7,720 nt of DNA, taken from assembly GCA_017861495.1 (NCBI GenBank), contig JAGFXW010000109.1, positions 1 through 7,720 on the forward strand, written 5' to 3'. Both the position numbers and the translations under genes were made by a program. The notes beneath the pieces were generated by a model, which saw only the letters and a list, made by a program, of their open reading frames with translations, did not search any database and had not been told where the DNA came from. Source of the stretch: Bacillota bacterium. Lineage in GTDB: Bacteria > Bacillota_C > Negativicutes > CTSoil-072. Of this stretch, positions 1 through 6,898 are shown piece after piece; within the stretch, counting starts at the first letter, position 1, and the number at the start of each line of letters is the position of its first letter.

Positions 1-99
1 ATTGTTTTATGTTATTGTTTTATGTTATTGTTTTATGTTATTGTTTTATGTTATTGTTTTATGTTATTGTTTTATGTTATTGTTTTATGTTATTGTTTT
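1..99. repeat. 13-bp tandem repeat array (about 7.6 copies)
   Basis: The unit ATTGTTTTATGTT is repeated seven times without a mismatch (1-91), followed by a partial eighth copy (92-99). The array breaks at base 100, where G replaces the expected A. It starts at the window edge, so its true length is unknown. The unit is T-rich on this strand (A-rich on the other). It has no spacers and no dyad symmetry, so it is neither a CRISPR array nor an obvious iteron of paired operators. It ends just upstream of the -35 of the first gene's likely promoter. Perfect identity between copies points to recent slippage expansion or to an assembly-prone minisatellite. Confidence 0.95.
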
Positions 100-104
100 G
101 TTGT

Positions 105-133
105 TTGCACTATTTAAGCCGGAATGATAGAAT
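105..133 (+). promoter_or_regulatory. Likely sigma-A promoter with extended -10, driving the flippase/epimerase/GT83 operon
   Basis: A -35-like TTGCAC (105-110) is followed by a 17-bp spacer and TAGAAT (128-133), five of six matches to TATAAT. The -10 is preceded by TGA at 125-127, giving an extended -10 that can offset the weak -35 (three of six). The start point would be near 140, leaving a leader of about 70 nt before the ATG at 211. The 13-bp array abuts the -35, so a change in its copy number could alter upstream contacts. This is a prediction from sequence only. Confidence 0.5.
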
Positions 134-198
134 AAAATTATTTGAAAACATTGCATATGCTGTTTCAAGCAAGAAAAATGGGAATGAGATATCTCTTT

Positions 199-203
199 AG
201 GAG
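199..203 (+). promoter_or_regulatory. Ribosome binding site that fixes the start of the first gene
   Basis: AGGAG lies 7 nt before the ATG at 211. No comparable site precedes the in-frame TTG at 142 or the ATG codons at 157, 178 and 184, so the shorter protein is preferred. A GTG at 208, directly before the ATG, would have only 4 nt of spacing. Confidence 0.8.
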
Positions 204-210
204 TTGTGTG

Positions 211-1209
211 ATGAACCAATTCACAAAACGACTTATTCTGCTGATTGTTCTTATTGCCGGCATCTCAGCCGGAGTAATCTATATGACAATTGATGCGGAG
301 ACTTTGTTGCATCTGAATGTTTTTAAGCCTTGGTCCTTGTTAGGGGCAATTTTATGTATTGCCGTCGGAATGTATTTTGATGGATCGCGTTTAATGCATT
401 TGGTTTGGATTTCCGGGGAACGTATCACGTTATCACAAGCTGTGCAAGTAATATTCAGCAATTATTTTTTGGCTCTATTGACGCCAGGAGCCGCTGGCGG
501 CGCTTTTGCGCAGGTGATGTTTTTACGGCGGGCCGGGGTAACTACCGGAAAAGCTACCGTACTTGTTTTGGTTCGAACAATTTTGTCTATTTTATTTTTG
601 TTTGTTTGTTTGCCGGTGGTATTTTATTTTGATAACGGGCTTGTACCATGGTTTTCGTCCCGCGGGTTGATTTTAGGCTCTCTTGTCATGATTGGCGGAA
701 TTTTTGCTGGAATTTGGTTGTTTCGTACGCCTTGGCCCAAACGGATATTAGTGTTGTTGACAAAAAAAATGCAGCATCGCCGGCGACGTAAAATTTTCCT
801 TTTGTATGCTGAAATGAAGGGGGCGGTATCGTTGCTCTCCTCTTCTCCTGGCAGCATGCTGCGGGTTTTTGGAGAATCCGCGCTTAGTTTGTTGGCTTTA
901 TATAGTATTGTTCCGGTACTGCTTCTTGGTATGGGAATTGGTGTAGATTGGGGACAATTGTTGGGCCGAATGGTTTTTTTAAACCTGTTTTTATATTTTG
1001 CGCCGACTCCGGGCGGGGCAGGCATTGCCGAAGGCGGTTTTGTTTTATTGTTTAATGAATTTTTGCCAAATGGAACTGTCGGTATTGTGGCGGTGGCTTG
1101 GCGTATTTTGGCGGAATATTTACCATTCAGCATTGGGTTCTATTATACGGTGAAGGTCTTTGGCCGTGAGTTTTTAGCAAAGTTGGATAAAAGGGGGTCA
1201 ATTCATTGA
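211..1209 (+). CDS. YbhN/MprF-type membrane protein (flippase-like domain, lysylphosphatidylglycerol synthase TM region family)
   Basis: A 332-aa integral inner-membrane protein with many hydrophobic segments starting at residues 8-26. It carries the two Pro-Gly motifs typical of the family (Pfam PF03706, UPF0104): TPGAAGG at 91-97 with following FAQVMFLRRAGV, and APTPGGAGIAEGG at 264-276. The family includes the flippase part of MprF and E. coli YbhN. Many members sit in glycan or lipid gene clusters, and a role in moving lipids or lipid-linked intermediates across the membrane is often proposed but rarely proven. In the first motif, Ala occupies the place after GG where many relatives have Glu. 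A basic cluster (HRRRRK, 189-194) likely marks a cytoplasmic loop. Its stop overlaps the TTG start of the epimerase by 4 bp, implying translational coupling. The family call is secure; the transported substrate is unknown. Confidence 0.85.
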   Translation: MNQFTKRLILLIVLIAGISAGVIYMTIDAETLLHLNVFKPWSLLGAILCIAVGMYFDGSRLMHLVWISGERITLSQAVQVIFSNYFLALLTPGAAGGAFAQVMFLRRAGVTTGKATVLVLVRTILSILFLFVCLPVVFYFDNGLVPWFSSRGLILGSLVMIGGIFAGIWLFRTPWPKRILVLLTKKMQHRRRRKIFLLYAEMKGAVSLLSSSPGSMLRVFGESALSLLALYSIVPVLLLGMGIGVDWGQLLGRMVFLNLFLYFAPTPGGAGIAEGGFVLLFNEFLPNGTVGIVAVAWRILAEYLPFSIGFYYTVKVFGREFLAKLDKRGSIH

Positions 1210-2126
1210 AAATTGCAGTTACCGGCGGCGCCGGTTTCATAGGGTCGCATGTTGTAGAAAAGCTATTGACGCAAGGGATTCATGTCACTATAATCGACGA
1301 TCTGTCCAGCGGTCTGTTAGAAAATATTCCGGCGCATGCGGACTTTGTACAGATGGATATCCGCAACAAGGAATTGCAGCAGCTTTTTGCTATGGAAAAA
1401 TTTGATGGCGTAGCGCATTTGGCGGCGCAGACGATGGTGCCAAAATCCTTGCTCGACCCTGGATTGGATTGCGATGTTAATATCCAGGGAACAATTAACG
1501 TTCTGGAAGCCTGTCGAAAAGCCGGCACCAAGAGGATCGTATTTTCTTCCAGCGCGGCGGTGTATGGCGATACGGACGTTTTGCCGATTATTGAAACTAC
1601 TTCTCAACAGCCAACATCATTTTATGGACTGTCCAAGTTAACGGCAGAAAAATATTTGCATCTCTATCATTGTTTGTTTGGGATCGACTATGTTGTTTTG
1701 CGTTACGCGAATGTGTATGGCGAGCGGCAGGGCGATGGTGGTGAAGGAGGTGTAGTCAGCATCTTTTCCCGTTTAATCCGCCAGGATCAATCCTTAACAA
1801 TTTTCGGCGATGGCGGACAAACGCGGGATTTCATTTATGTTGGCGATGTTGCTTCTGCAAATCATAAAGCGTTGCTGACGGAAAATGCGAATACTATATA
1901 CAATATCAGCACAGGTTTGGGAACCAGTGTTAATGATTTGATTGCAGTTATGGAAACAGCTGCTGACAAGCAGGTTACACGCTGTTATGGCGCGCCGCGC
2001 GAAGGCGATATTTATCATTCCCGGTTAGACTGTTCCAGGGCAAATGATCACTTGGATTGGAAAGCGGTTGTGGCATTGCAGGATGGAATTCACCGGACCT
2101 ATCAATCATTGGGAGGAAAGGCATGA
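1206..2126 (+). CDS. NAD-dependent epimerase/dehydratase, UDP-sugar 4-epimerase-like (extended SDR)
   Basis: A 306-aa cytoplasmic protein of the extended short-chain dehydrogenase family, close to GalE and UDP-glucuronate 4-epimerases. The NAD-binding Rossmann motif TGGAGFIG is at residues 6-13, an acidic pair (D31-D32) closes beta-2, HLAAQ is at 71-75, and the catalytic set is S116 (SSSAAVYG) with Y140 and K144 (YGLSK). LRYANVYG (165-172), GDGGQTRDFIYVGD (201-214) and REGD (265-268) are the usual substrate-side motifs. The expected reaction is inversion at C4 of a UDP-hexose or UDP-hexuronate; the exact sugar cannot be read from the sequence. The TTG start overlaps the upstream TGA (TTGA) and has AAGGGGG at 1191-1197. 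The ATGA overlap with the next gene suggests that it feeds the glycosyltransferases. Length is near the family norm of about 310-340. Confidence 0.88.
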   Translation: MKIAVTGGAGFIGSHVVEKLLTQGIHVTIIDDLSSGLLENIPAHADFVQMDIRNKELQQLFAMEKFDGVAHLAAQTMVPKSLLDPGLDCDVNIQGTINVLEACRKAGTKRIVFSSSAAVYGDTDVLPIIETTSQQPTSFYGLSKLTAEKYLHLYHCLFGIDYVVLRYANVYGERQGDGGEGGVVSIFSRLIRQDQSLTIFGDGGQTRDFIYVGDVASANHKALLTENANTIYNISTGLGTSVNDLIAVMETAADKQVTRCYGAPREGDIYHSRLDCSRANDHLDWKAVVALQDGIHRTYQSLGGKA

Positions 2127-3688
2127 TTTTTCTTCGAAACAAGGAATTTTGGCTGCTCATTGCAATTACGGCGTTTGTTATGTTTTTTAATTTAGGCGGA
2201 ATTCCGCTGCTGGACCCGGACGAGCCTGTGTATGCAGAAACGCCATTAGAGATGATCGCTTCCCATGATTTTTTATCACCGCGGATTTATGGCGAATTTT
2301 GGTATGATAAACCTCCCATGTATTATTGGCTTGTTGCTGCCGCATTTCAGGGTTTTGGCGTTAGTGAATTTTCCGCCCGTTTCCCTTCGGCTCTTTTAGC
2401 CGTTGTCTGCGTGGCGTTTGTTTATTTTTCCGGCTCACGGTTGTTTGGCCGGCTAGCCGGTTTGACCGGCGCTTTGGTTTTGGCAACCAGTGTGGAATAT
2501 TTTTATCTGGGTAAAGCAGCTGTGACGGATATTACTTTGACGTTTTGTCTTACTGCTGCGCTATTATCCTTCTTGAGGGAAAAGTATTACCTTTTTTATG
2601 TTTTCTGCGGCTTGGCTGTTTTGACGAAAGGTCCGGTCGGTTGTTTATTTCCGGGGGCCATTATTTTTCTGTATATGTTGGTGACCAGACAGTTTGGGAT
2701 ATTGAAGAAGATGAAACTGCCTGTTGGGGTCATTCTATTTTCGATGATTGCGCTGCCTTGGTATATCGTTATGTACAATATTCATGGCAGCATATTTTTG
2801 GATACGTTCATTGGTTTTCACAATGTTACCCGCTTCACTTCGCCTGAACATCCGGAAGTCGTTTTATGGTATTATTTTATTCCGGTTCTTTTACTCGGAT
2901 TTTTCCCCTGGACAGCGGTGCTGGTTCAGTCTGTATGGCGTTCTTTAACGGCAGCCCGTCAAGATGAAAGGAATAGCTTGCTGTTTTTAAATATTTGGGC
3001 GGTTTTTATCTTTGTATTTTTCAGCATTTCGCAAACCAAGCTTGTTTCCTACATTTTGCCGATGTATCCTCCGTTGGCAATGGTTGCCGGCTGGTACATC
3101 AGCCGCATTTATGAGGAAAATAGAACCAGGCGCCCATTGGCTTGGCCGGTTTTACTAACCATATTTGCTATTTTATGGGCAGGCGGGTTATATTTCGGGG
3201 CGAAAAAGTTGCCGGAGCTGGCAAATGGCGTTTGGGTTGAGATCGGTGTATTAACGATTATGGCATGTTTTGTCTGGTATTTTTATCGTAAAAAATCATT
3301 TCAGAGGGCTTTTGCGGTTCAAATTGCCGGAATGGTTCTTTTTATAATGGTTTTGGTTGGCATGCTGTTTCCGGCTGTTGCCCCCAGATTTACCGCCCGT
3401 GACATTGCGCGTGATTTCGTTATAAATTACGATCGGCAGTCGCCGGTGTATGTTGTGAAATTTTTACGACCGGGATTTGCTTTTTATTCCGGATTTTACG
3501 GGAAGGCGACTACATCCGAACAAGAATTGATGGCTCGGATTGATGAACCGGGAAAAGCATATTTTGTTGTTCGGCGATTGGAATACAATTATTTGCTGAA
3601 GACGAGGCCGGATTTGTTTGCGAAACAATCCGGACCGGTTTCTATCGTGGCAGACCAGCCAGAGACATTATTGCTTCTCAAACAATAG
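2123..3688 (+). CDS. ArnT-like lipid-linked sugar glycosyltransferase (GT83, GT-C fold), first paralogue
   Basis: A 521-aa polytopic inner-membrane protein of the ArnT/PMT superfamily. Such enzymes take a sugar from a polyprenyl-phosphate carrier and attach it to lipid A or another acceptor on the outer face of the membrane. It has the first-loop motif LLDPDEPVYAE (29-39). D33 sits 29 residues before D62-K63 (YDKP), the same spacing as D55 and E84-K85 in Cupriavidus ArnT, so D33 is the expected catalytic Asp. VTDITL (135-140), TKGPVG (168-173), LPWY (211-214), EHPEVVLWYY (242-251) and KLVSYILPMY (306-315) follow in the ArnT order. A C-terminal region from about 421 is less hydrophobic and probably periplasmic. 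The start at 2123 has GGAGG at 2112-2116 and gives a 4-bp overlap with the epimerase; an in-frame ATG at 2057 lies inside the epimerase and is rejected. The transferred sugar is unknown, since ArnT-like proteins are easily over-annotated as aminoarabinose transferases. Confidence 0.88.
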   Translation: MIFLRNKEFWLLIAITAFVMFFNLGGIPLLDPDEPVYAETPLEMIASHDFLSPRIYGEFWYDKPPMYYWLVAAAFQGFGVSEFSARFPSALLAVVCVAFVYFSGSRLFGRLAGLTGALVLATSVEYFYLGKAAVTDITLTFCLTAALLSFLREKYYLFYVFCGLAVLTKGPVGCLFPGAIIFLYMLVTRQFGILKKMKLPVGVILFSMIALPWYIVMYNIHGSIFLDTFIGFHNVTRFTSPEHPEVVLWYYFIPVLLLGFFPWTAVLVQSVWRSLTAARQDERNSLLFLNIWAVFIFVFFSISQTKLVSYILPMYPPLAMVAGWYISRIYEENRTRRPLAWPVLLTIFAILWAGGLYFGAKKLPELANGVWVEIGVLTIMACFVWYFYRKKSFQRAFAVQIAGMVLFIMVLVGMLFPAVAPRFTARDIARDFVINYDRQSPVYVVKFLRPGFAFYSGFYGKATTSEQELMARIDEPGKAYFVVRRLEYNYLLKTRPDLFAKQSGPVSIVADQPETLLLLKQ

Positions 3689-3699
3689 GAGAGGGTACG

Positions 3700-5298
3700 A
3701 TGAAGAATAAAATGATTTTTGTTGCAATGTTTGCCGGTGCGCTAATTTATTCGTTGCTGTTTAATGCGGCAATCCCTATTACAGATCCTGTGGAATCCAA
3801 TTATGCCTTAACAGCCAAAGAAATGCTGCTTAGCGGCGATTGGTTGTCGCCGCGTATTTACGGGCACTACTGGTTCGATAAACCGATCATGATTTATTGG
3901 TTAATTGCCTTGGCTTATAAAGTTTTTGGCGTCAATGAATTCGCCTCCCGATTGCCGGCTGCCGTGTTTTCGGCTGCCAGTGTAACCTGGATATTTTGGT
4001 TTGCCGGAAAACTATTTGGCTCGCGTAGGACTGCGTTTTACAGCGCCCTGATATTGGCCACTTCACTTGAATTTTGGATTTTATCCCGTATGATTATTAC
4101 GGACGCGGTTTTATTTTTCTTCACCAGTGTATCCATTTCAGCCTTTTATCTTCAGCTTCTGCAGCGTCATTCGCTGTGGTATATTGTTGCATACGGTGCC
4201 GCGGGTTTGGCTGTTTTGACGAAAGGCCCCGTCGGTATTGTAATGCCGGCTCTCATTCTACTGCTATACATGGTGGCCAGCCGTCAATGGAAATTGTTTT
4301 CCAGGCTGCAACTGCTGCGCGGCGGTCTCGTATTTGTATTGGCAGCTTTTCCTTGGTACGTGGCCATGTATTTTGTTCATGGCAATGATTTTGTGAATAC
4401 TTTTTTAGGTTTGCACAATGTGTTGCGGGCGACGGTCTCTGAACATCCGCAGGATAATGTTTTTTATTACTATCTGGTGTTATTTCCAGTGAGCGTATTG
4501 CCTTGGACAGGAATTTTTCTTCTTTCCTTGTTGCGAGGGCGTAAAAGTTATGGAACGTCTTATCGTTTTTTGGTTATTTGGATCATCGGTTTTATTGGCT
4601 TTTATTCCTTGATGGCAACAAAATATTTAACGTATGTGTTTCCGGCTTTATTCCCGGCTGCACTGTTGGCAGGCCGGAGTTTACAGGCTATGATCCAGCA
4701 AGGGGGGAGAAAGCAATGGCTTTGGCTCTCTGGACCGGCGATTGTTTTATTTCTTCTGTTTGCATTCGGGATGCGGTTTTTGCCGGGTCAAGCCGGAGGC
4801 CTTTTATTGTATGGCTGTATTGCCATTGCGGTTAGCCTGATAGGGTGGCTGCAATTTCGTGGTAATGTCCGTCTTTTGCCCGAAGGTACAGTATTAGCGG
4901 TGGTAGCGGTAAGTTTAATACTGATCCATAATGTCCTCGTGCCGTATGCTCATTCCCGTTCAGCGAAAGAACTTGTTAACCATATACCACAAAACGGTGC
5001 GATTGTAGCAATGTATGGCGATTATGCGACTTCTGCAGTCTATTATAGCGGATACCGTATACCGCAATTGATTTCTGAAAACGATAAGAAAGAAGTTCGT
5101 GGCGTTTGGTCGGGTAAATTTACAATGCCGACGGAGCCAATACATGATTTTGCCGAACGGACGAATAATCAACACGAAGTCTACATTTTGGTGAAGTCGA
5201 CGGAAAAACAGTTTTTGAGCGAGCCGGTTGCAGAGCGGTTTGAGATCGTTGCGCGTGATGCAAAATCAATATTGTTTAAACAAAAGGCCAACCCCTGA
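3700..5298 (+). CDS. ArnT-like glycosyltransferase (GT83), second paralogue with altered first-loop acidic motif
   Basis: A 532-aa polytopic membrane protein paralogous to the gene just upstream. It shares SPRIYG, W(Y/F)DKP, AVLTKGPVG, PWY and EHP motifs in the same order, and the 20-base string TTGGCTGTTTTGACGAAAGG occurs in both genes. Key positions: D60-K61 (FDKP), D135 (ITDAVL), TKGPVG (174-179), SEHP (247-250) and KYLTYVFP (308-315). The first-loop motif is ITDPVESNYAL (27-37), where the paralogue has LLDPDEPVYAE. The residue 29 before D60, the place of the ArnT catalytic Asp, is V31, although D29 and E32 remain. It could use a shifted acidic residue, act on a different substrate, or be inactive and act as a partner. 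The polytopic part ends near residue 415 and a soluble C-terminus of about 115 aa follows. The start has AGGAG at 3687-3691, 8 nt upstream. It is the last gene before a terminator. Confidence 0.86.
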   Translation: MKNKMIFVAMFAGALIYSLLFNAAIPITDPVESNYALTAKEMLLSGDWLSPRIYGHYWFDKPIMIYWLIALAYKVFGVNEFASRLPAAVFSAASVTWIFWFAGKLFGSRRTAFYSALILATSLEFWILSRMIITDAVLFFFTSVSISAFYLQLLQRHSLWYIVAYGAAGLAVLTKGPVGIVMPALILLLYMVASRQWKLFSRLQLLRGGLVFVLAAFPWYVAMYFVHGNDFVNTFLGLHNVLRATVSEHPQDNVFYYYLVLFPVSVLPWTGIFLLSLLRGRKSYGTSYRFLVIWIIGFIGFYSLMATKYLTYVFPALFPAALLAGRSLQAMIQQGGRKQWLWLSGPAIVLFLLFAFGMRFLPGQAGGLLLYGCIAIAVSLIGWLQFRGNVRLLPEGTVLAVVAVSLILIHNVLVPYAHSRSAKELVNHIPQNGAIVAMYGDYATSAVYYSGYRIPQLISENDKKEVRGVWSGKFTMPTEPIHDFAERTNNQHEVYILVKSTEKQFLSEPVAERFEIVARDAKSILFKQKANP

Positions 5299-5321
5299 AA
5301 ATTTCACGCTGTCCTTTCCAT

Positions 5322-5365
5322 GCTATCTCTTTTGCGCCTGAGTGTGCATGGAGATAGCTTTTTTT
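5322..5365 (+). terminator. Rho-independent terminator of the envelope operon
   Basis: An 8-bp perfect stem GCTATCTC/GAGATAGC (5322-5329 with 5351-5358) is followed at once by seven T (5359-5365). The loop can form a smaller inner stem (5333-5337 with 5344-5348, one G-T pair). It lies 23 bp past the stop of the second glycosyltransferase. Confidence 0.85.
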
Positions 5366-5429
5366 GTTTTCAGATCGTGATTTTCAGTTAGCTGCAATAA
5401 TTCGTATCGTGCTCGTTTTGGTTGTTTTG

Positions 5430-5459
5430 TTTACAGTTTTTCGAAAATAATGATGGAAT
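5430..5459 (+). promoter_or_regulatory. Possible promoter of glutamate dehydrogenase
   Basis: TTTACA (5430-5435, five of six to TTGACA) is followed by an 18-bp spacer and TGGAAT (5454-5459, four of six), preceded by TGA at 5451-5453. The string ATGATGGAAT closely matches ATGATAGAAT in the first operon's promoter, which supports the call. The spacer contains the perfect palindrome TTTTCGAAAA (5438-5447). A start near 5466 would leave a leader of about 135 nt. Apart from the terminator and the two repeat structures listed separately, nothing else is recognisable in the 296-bp gap 5299-5594. Confidence 0.35.
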
Positions 5460-5489
5460 GAAACACAAAAACCCGAATAATGTGCGACT

Positions 5490-5577
5490 AGTGTAAAAAT
5501 AAATAATTTTCTATCTATTTTCGCAGGAAAAAACTAGGACCTGCCGAAATTTTAACATAAGTGTACAAAAGTAATTT
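5490..5577 (+). repeat. Imperfect direct repeat in the glutamate dehydrogenase leader
   Basis: AGTGTAAAAATAAATAATTT (5490-5509) and AGTGTACAAAAGTAATTT (5560-5577) share AGTGTA at the left and TAATTT at the right, and start exactly 70 bp apart. They flank the inverted repeat at 5519-5549. They could be paired protein sites, but the A/T-rich composition makes chance similarity possible. Confidence 0.3.
5519..5549. promoter_or_regulatory. Inverted repeat upstream of glutamate dehydrogenase (operator or leader hairpin)
   Basis: TTTCGCAGG (5519-5527) pairs with CCTGCCGAAA (5540-5549) over 9 bp with one bulged C (5545), around a 12-nt loop. There is no run of T after it on the + strand, so it is not a plain terminator for incoming transcription. 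It sits about 50 bp before the start codon. Function is unknown: a protein operator or an mRNA leader structure both fit. Confidence 0.4.
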
Positions 5578-5584
5578 CCCGTAA

Positions 5585-5589
5585 AGGAG
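5585..5589 (+). promoter_or_regulatory. Ribosome binding site of glutamate dehydrogenase
   Basis: AGGAG lies 11 nt before the ATG at 5601 and 5 nt before an in-frame TTG at 5595. The other genes here have spacings of 6-8 nt, so neither is ideal and the start is uncertain by two codons. Confidence 0.6.
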
Positions 5590-5600
5590 ATGCTTTGATT

Positions 5601-6851
5601 ATGGTTGCAGCGAATTACAATCCCTTACTGGTAGCGCAGAAACAAATCGCCCATGCAGCGGAAAAATTGCAATTAGACCCGCGGATCCATGAAATGTTGA
5701 AAGAACCGGAACGATGTTTGGAAGTAAGTATTCCGGTAAAAATGGATGATGGCAGTATACAGGTCTTTAAAGGGTGGCGGTGCCAGCATAACACGGCGAT
5801 TGGTCCGGCCAAAGGCGGTCTGCGGTATCATCCGGATGTGACCCAGGAAGAGGTAAAGGCATTAGCGATGTGGATGACATTTAAATGCAATGTGGTTGGG
5901 CTTCCGTATGGTGGCGGCAAAGGCGGCATTCGCGTCGATCCGCGAAAATTATCCGTAGGTGAGCTAGAGCGGATGACCCGGGCCTATATTAACCTTATTG
6001 CGCCGGTAATTGGACCGGCCAAAGATATTCCGGCGCCTGATGTATATACGACGCCACAGATTATGGGATGGATTATGGATGAATTCAGCAAGCTGAATGG
6101 CTGTAATGTGCCAGCAATTGTGACAGGTAAACCCGTTATTGTTGGTGGATCGTTGGGGCGGGATAAAGCCACCGCCCGCGGCTGTACCATTGTGATCCGC
6201 GAAGCCGCAAAAAAATTAGGGATTAATTTGCAGGGAGCTGCCATTGCCATACAAGGTTACGGTAATGCCGGCAGTTATTTAGCTGCATTATTGCGGGACA
6301 TGGGCTGTAATATTGTTGCTGTCAGTGACAGCAAAGGGGGTATTTATAATCCAGACGGTTTGAATCCGCGGGATGTCATGGAGCACAAGGCTCATAACGG
6401 TTCTGTTGTGGGTTTTCCAGGCGCTGAGACTATTACCAATCATGAGTTGTTAGGCTGTAATGCCGATATTTTAGTGCCTGCTGCCTTTGAAAATCAAATT
6501 GATGCGGAAATTGCAGCGCAAGTGAAAGCGAAAATTGTGGCTGAAGCAGCGAATGGACCGACTACTCCGGAGGGAGACGCAGTTCTATATGAAAAAGGCA
6601 TACTGGTTATCCCGGATATTTTGGCAAGCGCCGGCGGTGTAACCGTATCCTACTTCGAATGGGTACAGAATTTGGCTAATTTTTATTGGCCGTTAGAAGA
6701 AGTAAACGATCGATTGGAACATATTATGGTGAACGCTTTTGCCGCTGTTTTTGCGATGCATCAAGACAAAACTGTCAGTATGCGGGATGCAGCGTATATG
6801 GTGGCAATTCAGCGGATTGCGGAAGCGATAAAGATGCGTGGATGGATTTGA
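5601..6851 (+). CDS. gdhA: Glutamate dehydrogenase (Glu/Leu/Phe/Val dehydrogenase family)
   Basis: A 416-aa cytoplasmic enzyme that interconverts glutamate with 2-oxoglutarate plus ammonia using a nicotinamide cofactor. Substrate-side residues K71 (KGGLR), K95 (MTFKCN) and catalytic K107 (GGGKGG), plus D147 (PAPDVYT), keep the spacings of Clostridium symbiosum GDH (K89, K113, K125, D165: 24, 12 and 40 residues). The cofactor domain has GYGNAG (219-224), with D243 near the end of the next beta strand, and AEAANGPTTPEGD (314-326) is the family signature. Length fits the roughly 415-425-aa hexameric RocG/GudB type. ATG 5601 is chosen; TTG 5595 would add two residues. It stands alone, with terminators on both sides. 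Whether it serves glutamate catabolism or synthesis, and whether it prefers NAD or NADP, is not settled by the sequence. The symbol is generic; rocG or gudB would be equally defensible. Confidence 0.95.
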   Translation: MVAANYNPLLVAQKQIAHAAEKLQLDPRIHEMLKEPERCLEVSIPVKMDDGSIQVFKGWRCQHNTAIGPAKGGLRYHPDVTQEEVKALAMWMTFKCNVVGLPYGGGKGGIRVDPRKLSVGELERMTRAYINLIAPVIGPAKDIPAPDVYTTPQIMGWIMDEFSKLNGCNVPAIVTGKPVIVGGSLGRDKATARGCTIVIREAAKKLGINLQGAAIAIQGYGNAGSYLAALLRDMGCNIVAVSDSKGGIYNPDGLNPRDVMEHKAHNGSVVGFPGAETITNHELLGCNADILVPAAFENQIDAEIAAQVKAKIVAEAANGPTTPEGDAVLYEKGILVIPDILASAGGVTVSYFEWVQNLANFYWPLEEVNDRLEHIMVNAFAAVFAMHQDKTVSMRDAAYMVAIQRIAEAIKMRGWI

Positions 6852-6898
6852 TGGGCAGGAAGAATAGTTAATTTGGTTTGTGATTGCGTAGAAATTAG

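Noticed and set aside
1..99. Possible CRISPR array or plasmid-type iterons
   Set aside because: The 13-bp copies are directly adjacent with no spacers, and no cas, rep or origin signature is nearby.
9..200. Open frame of 63 codons with a repeated 13-residue hydrophobic peptide
   Set aside because: It is the translation of the 13-bp DNA repeat, has no ribosome site and overlaps the promoter and leader of the first gene.
142..210. N-terminal extension of the flippase-like protein from TTG 142
   Set aside because: It has no ribosome site, would begin almost at the predicted transcript start, and the added residues do not look like the family N-terminus. ATG 211 has AGGAG at 7 nt.
624..1133. 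Minus-strand open frame of 169 codons
   Set aside because: It lies opposite the well-supported flippase-like gene, is Pro/Lys/Asn-rich with no recognisable motif, and has no ribosome site; it is a shadow frame.
2057..2122. N-terminal extension of the first GT83 protein from ATG 2057
   Set aside because: It lies within the epimerase coding sequence without a ribosome site. ATG 2123 has GGAGG and puts the first membrane segment at the N-terminus.
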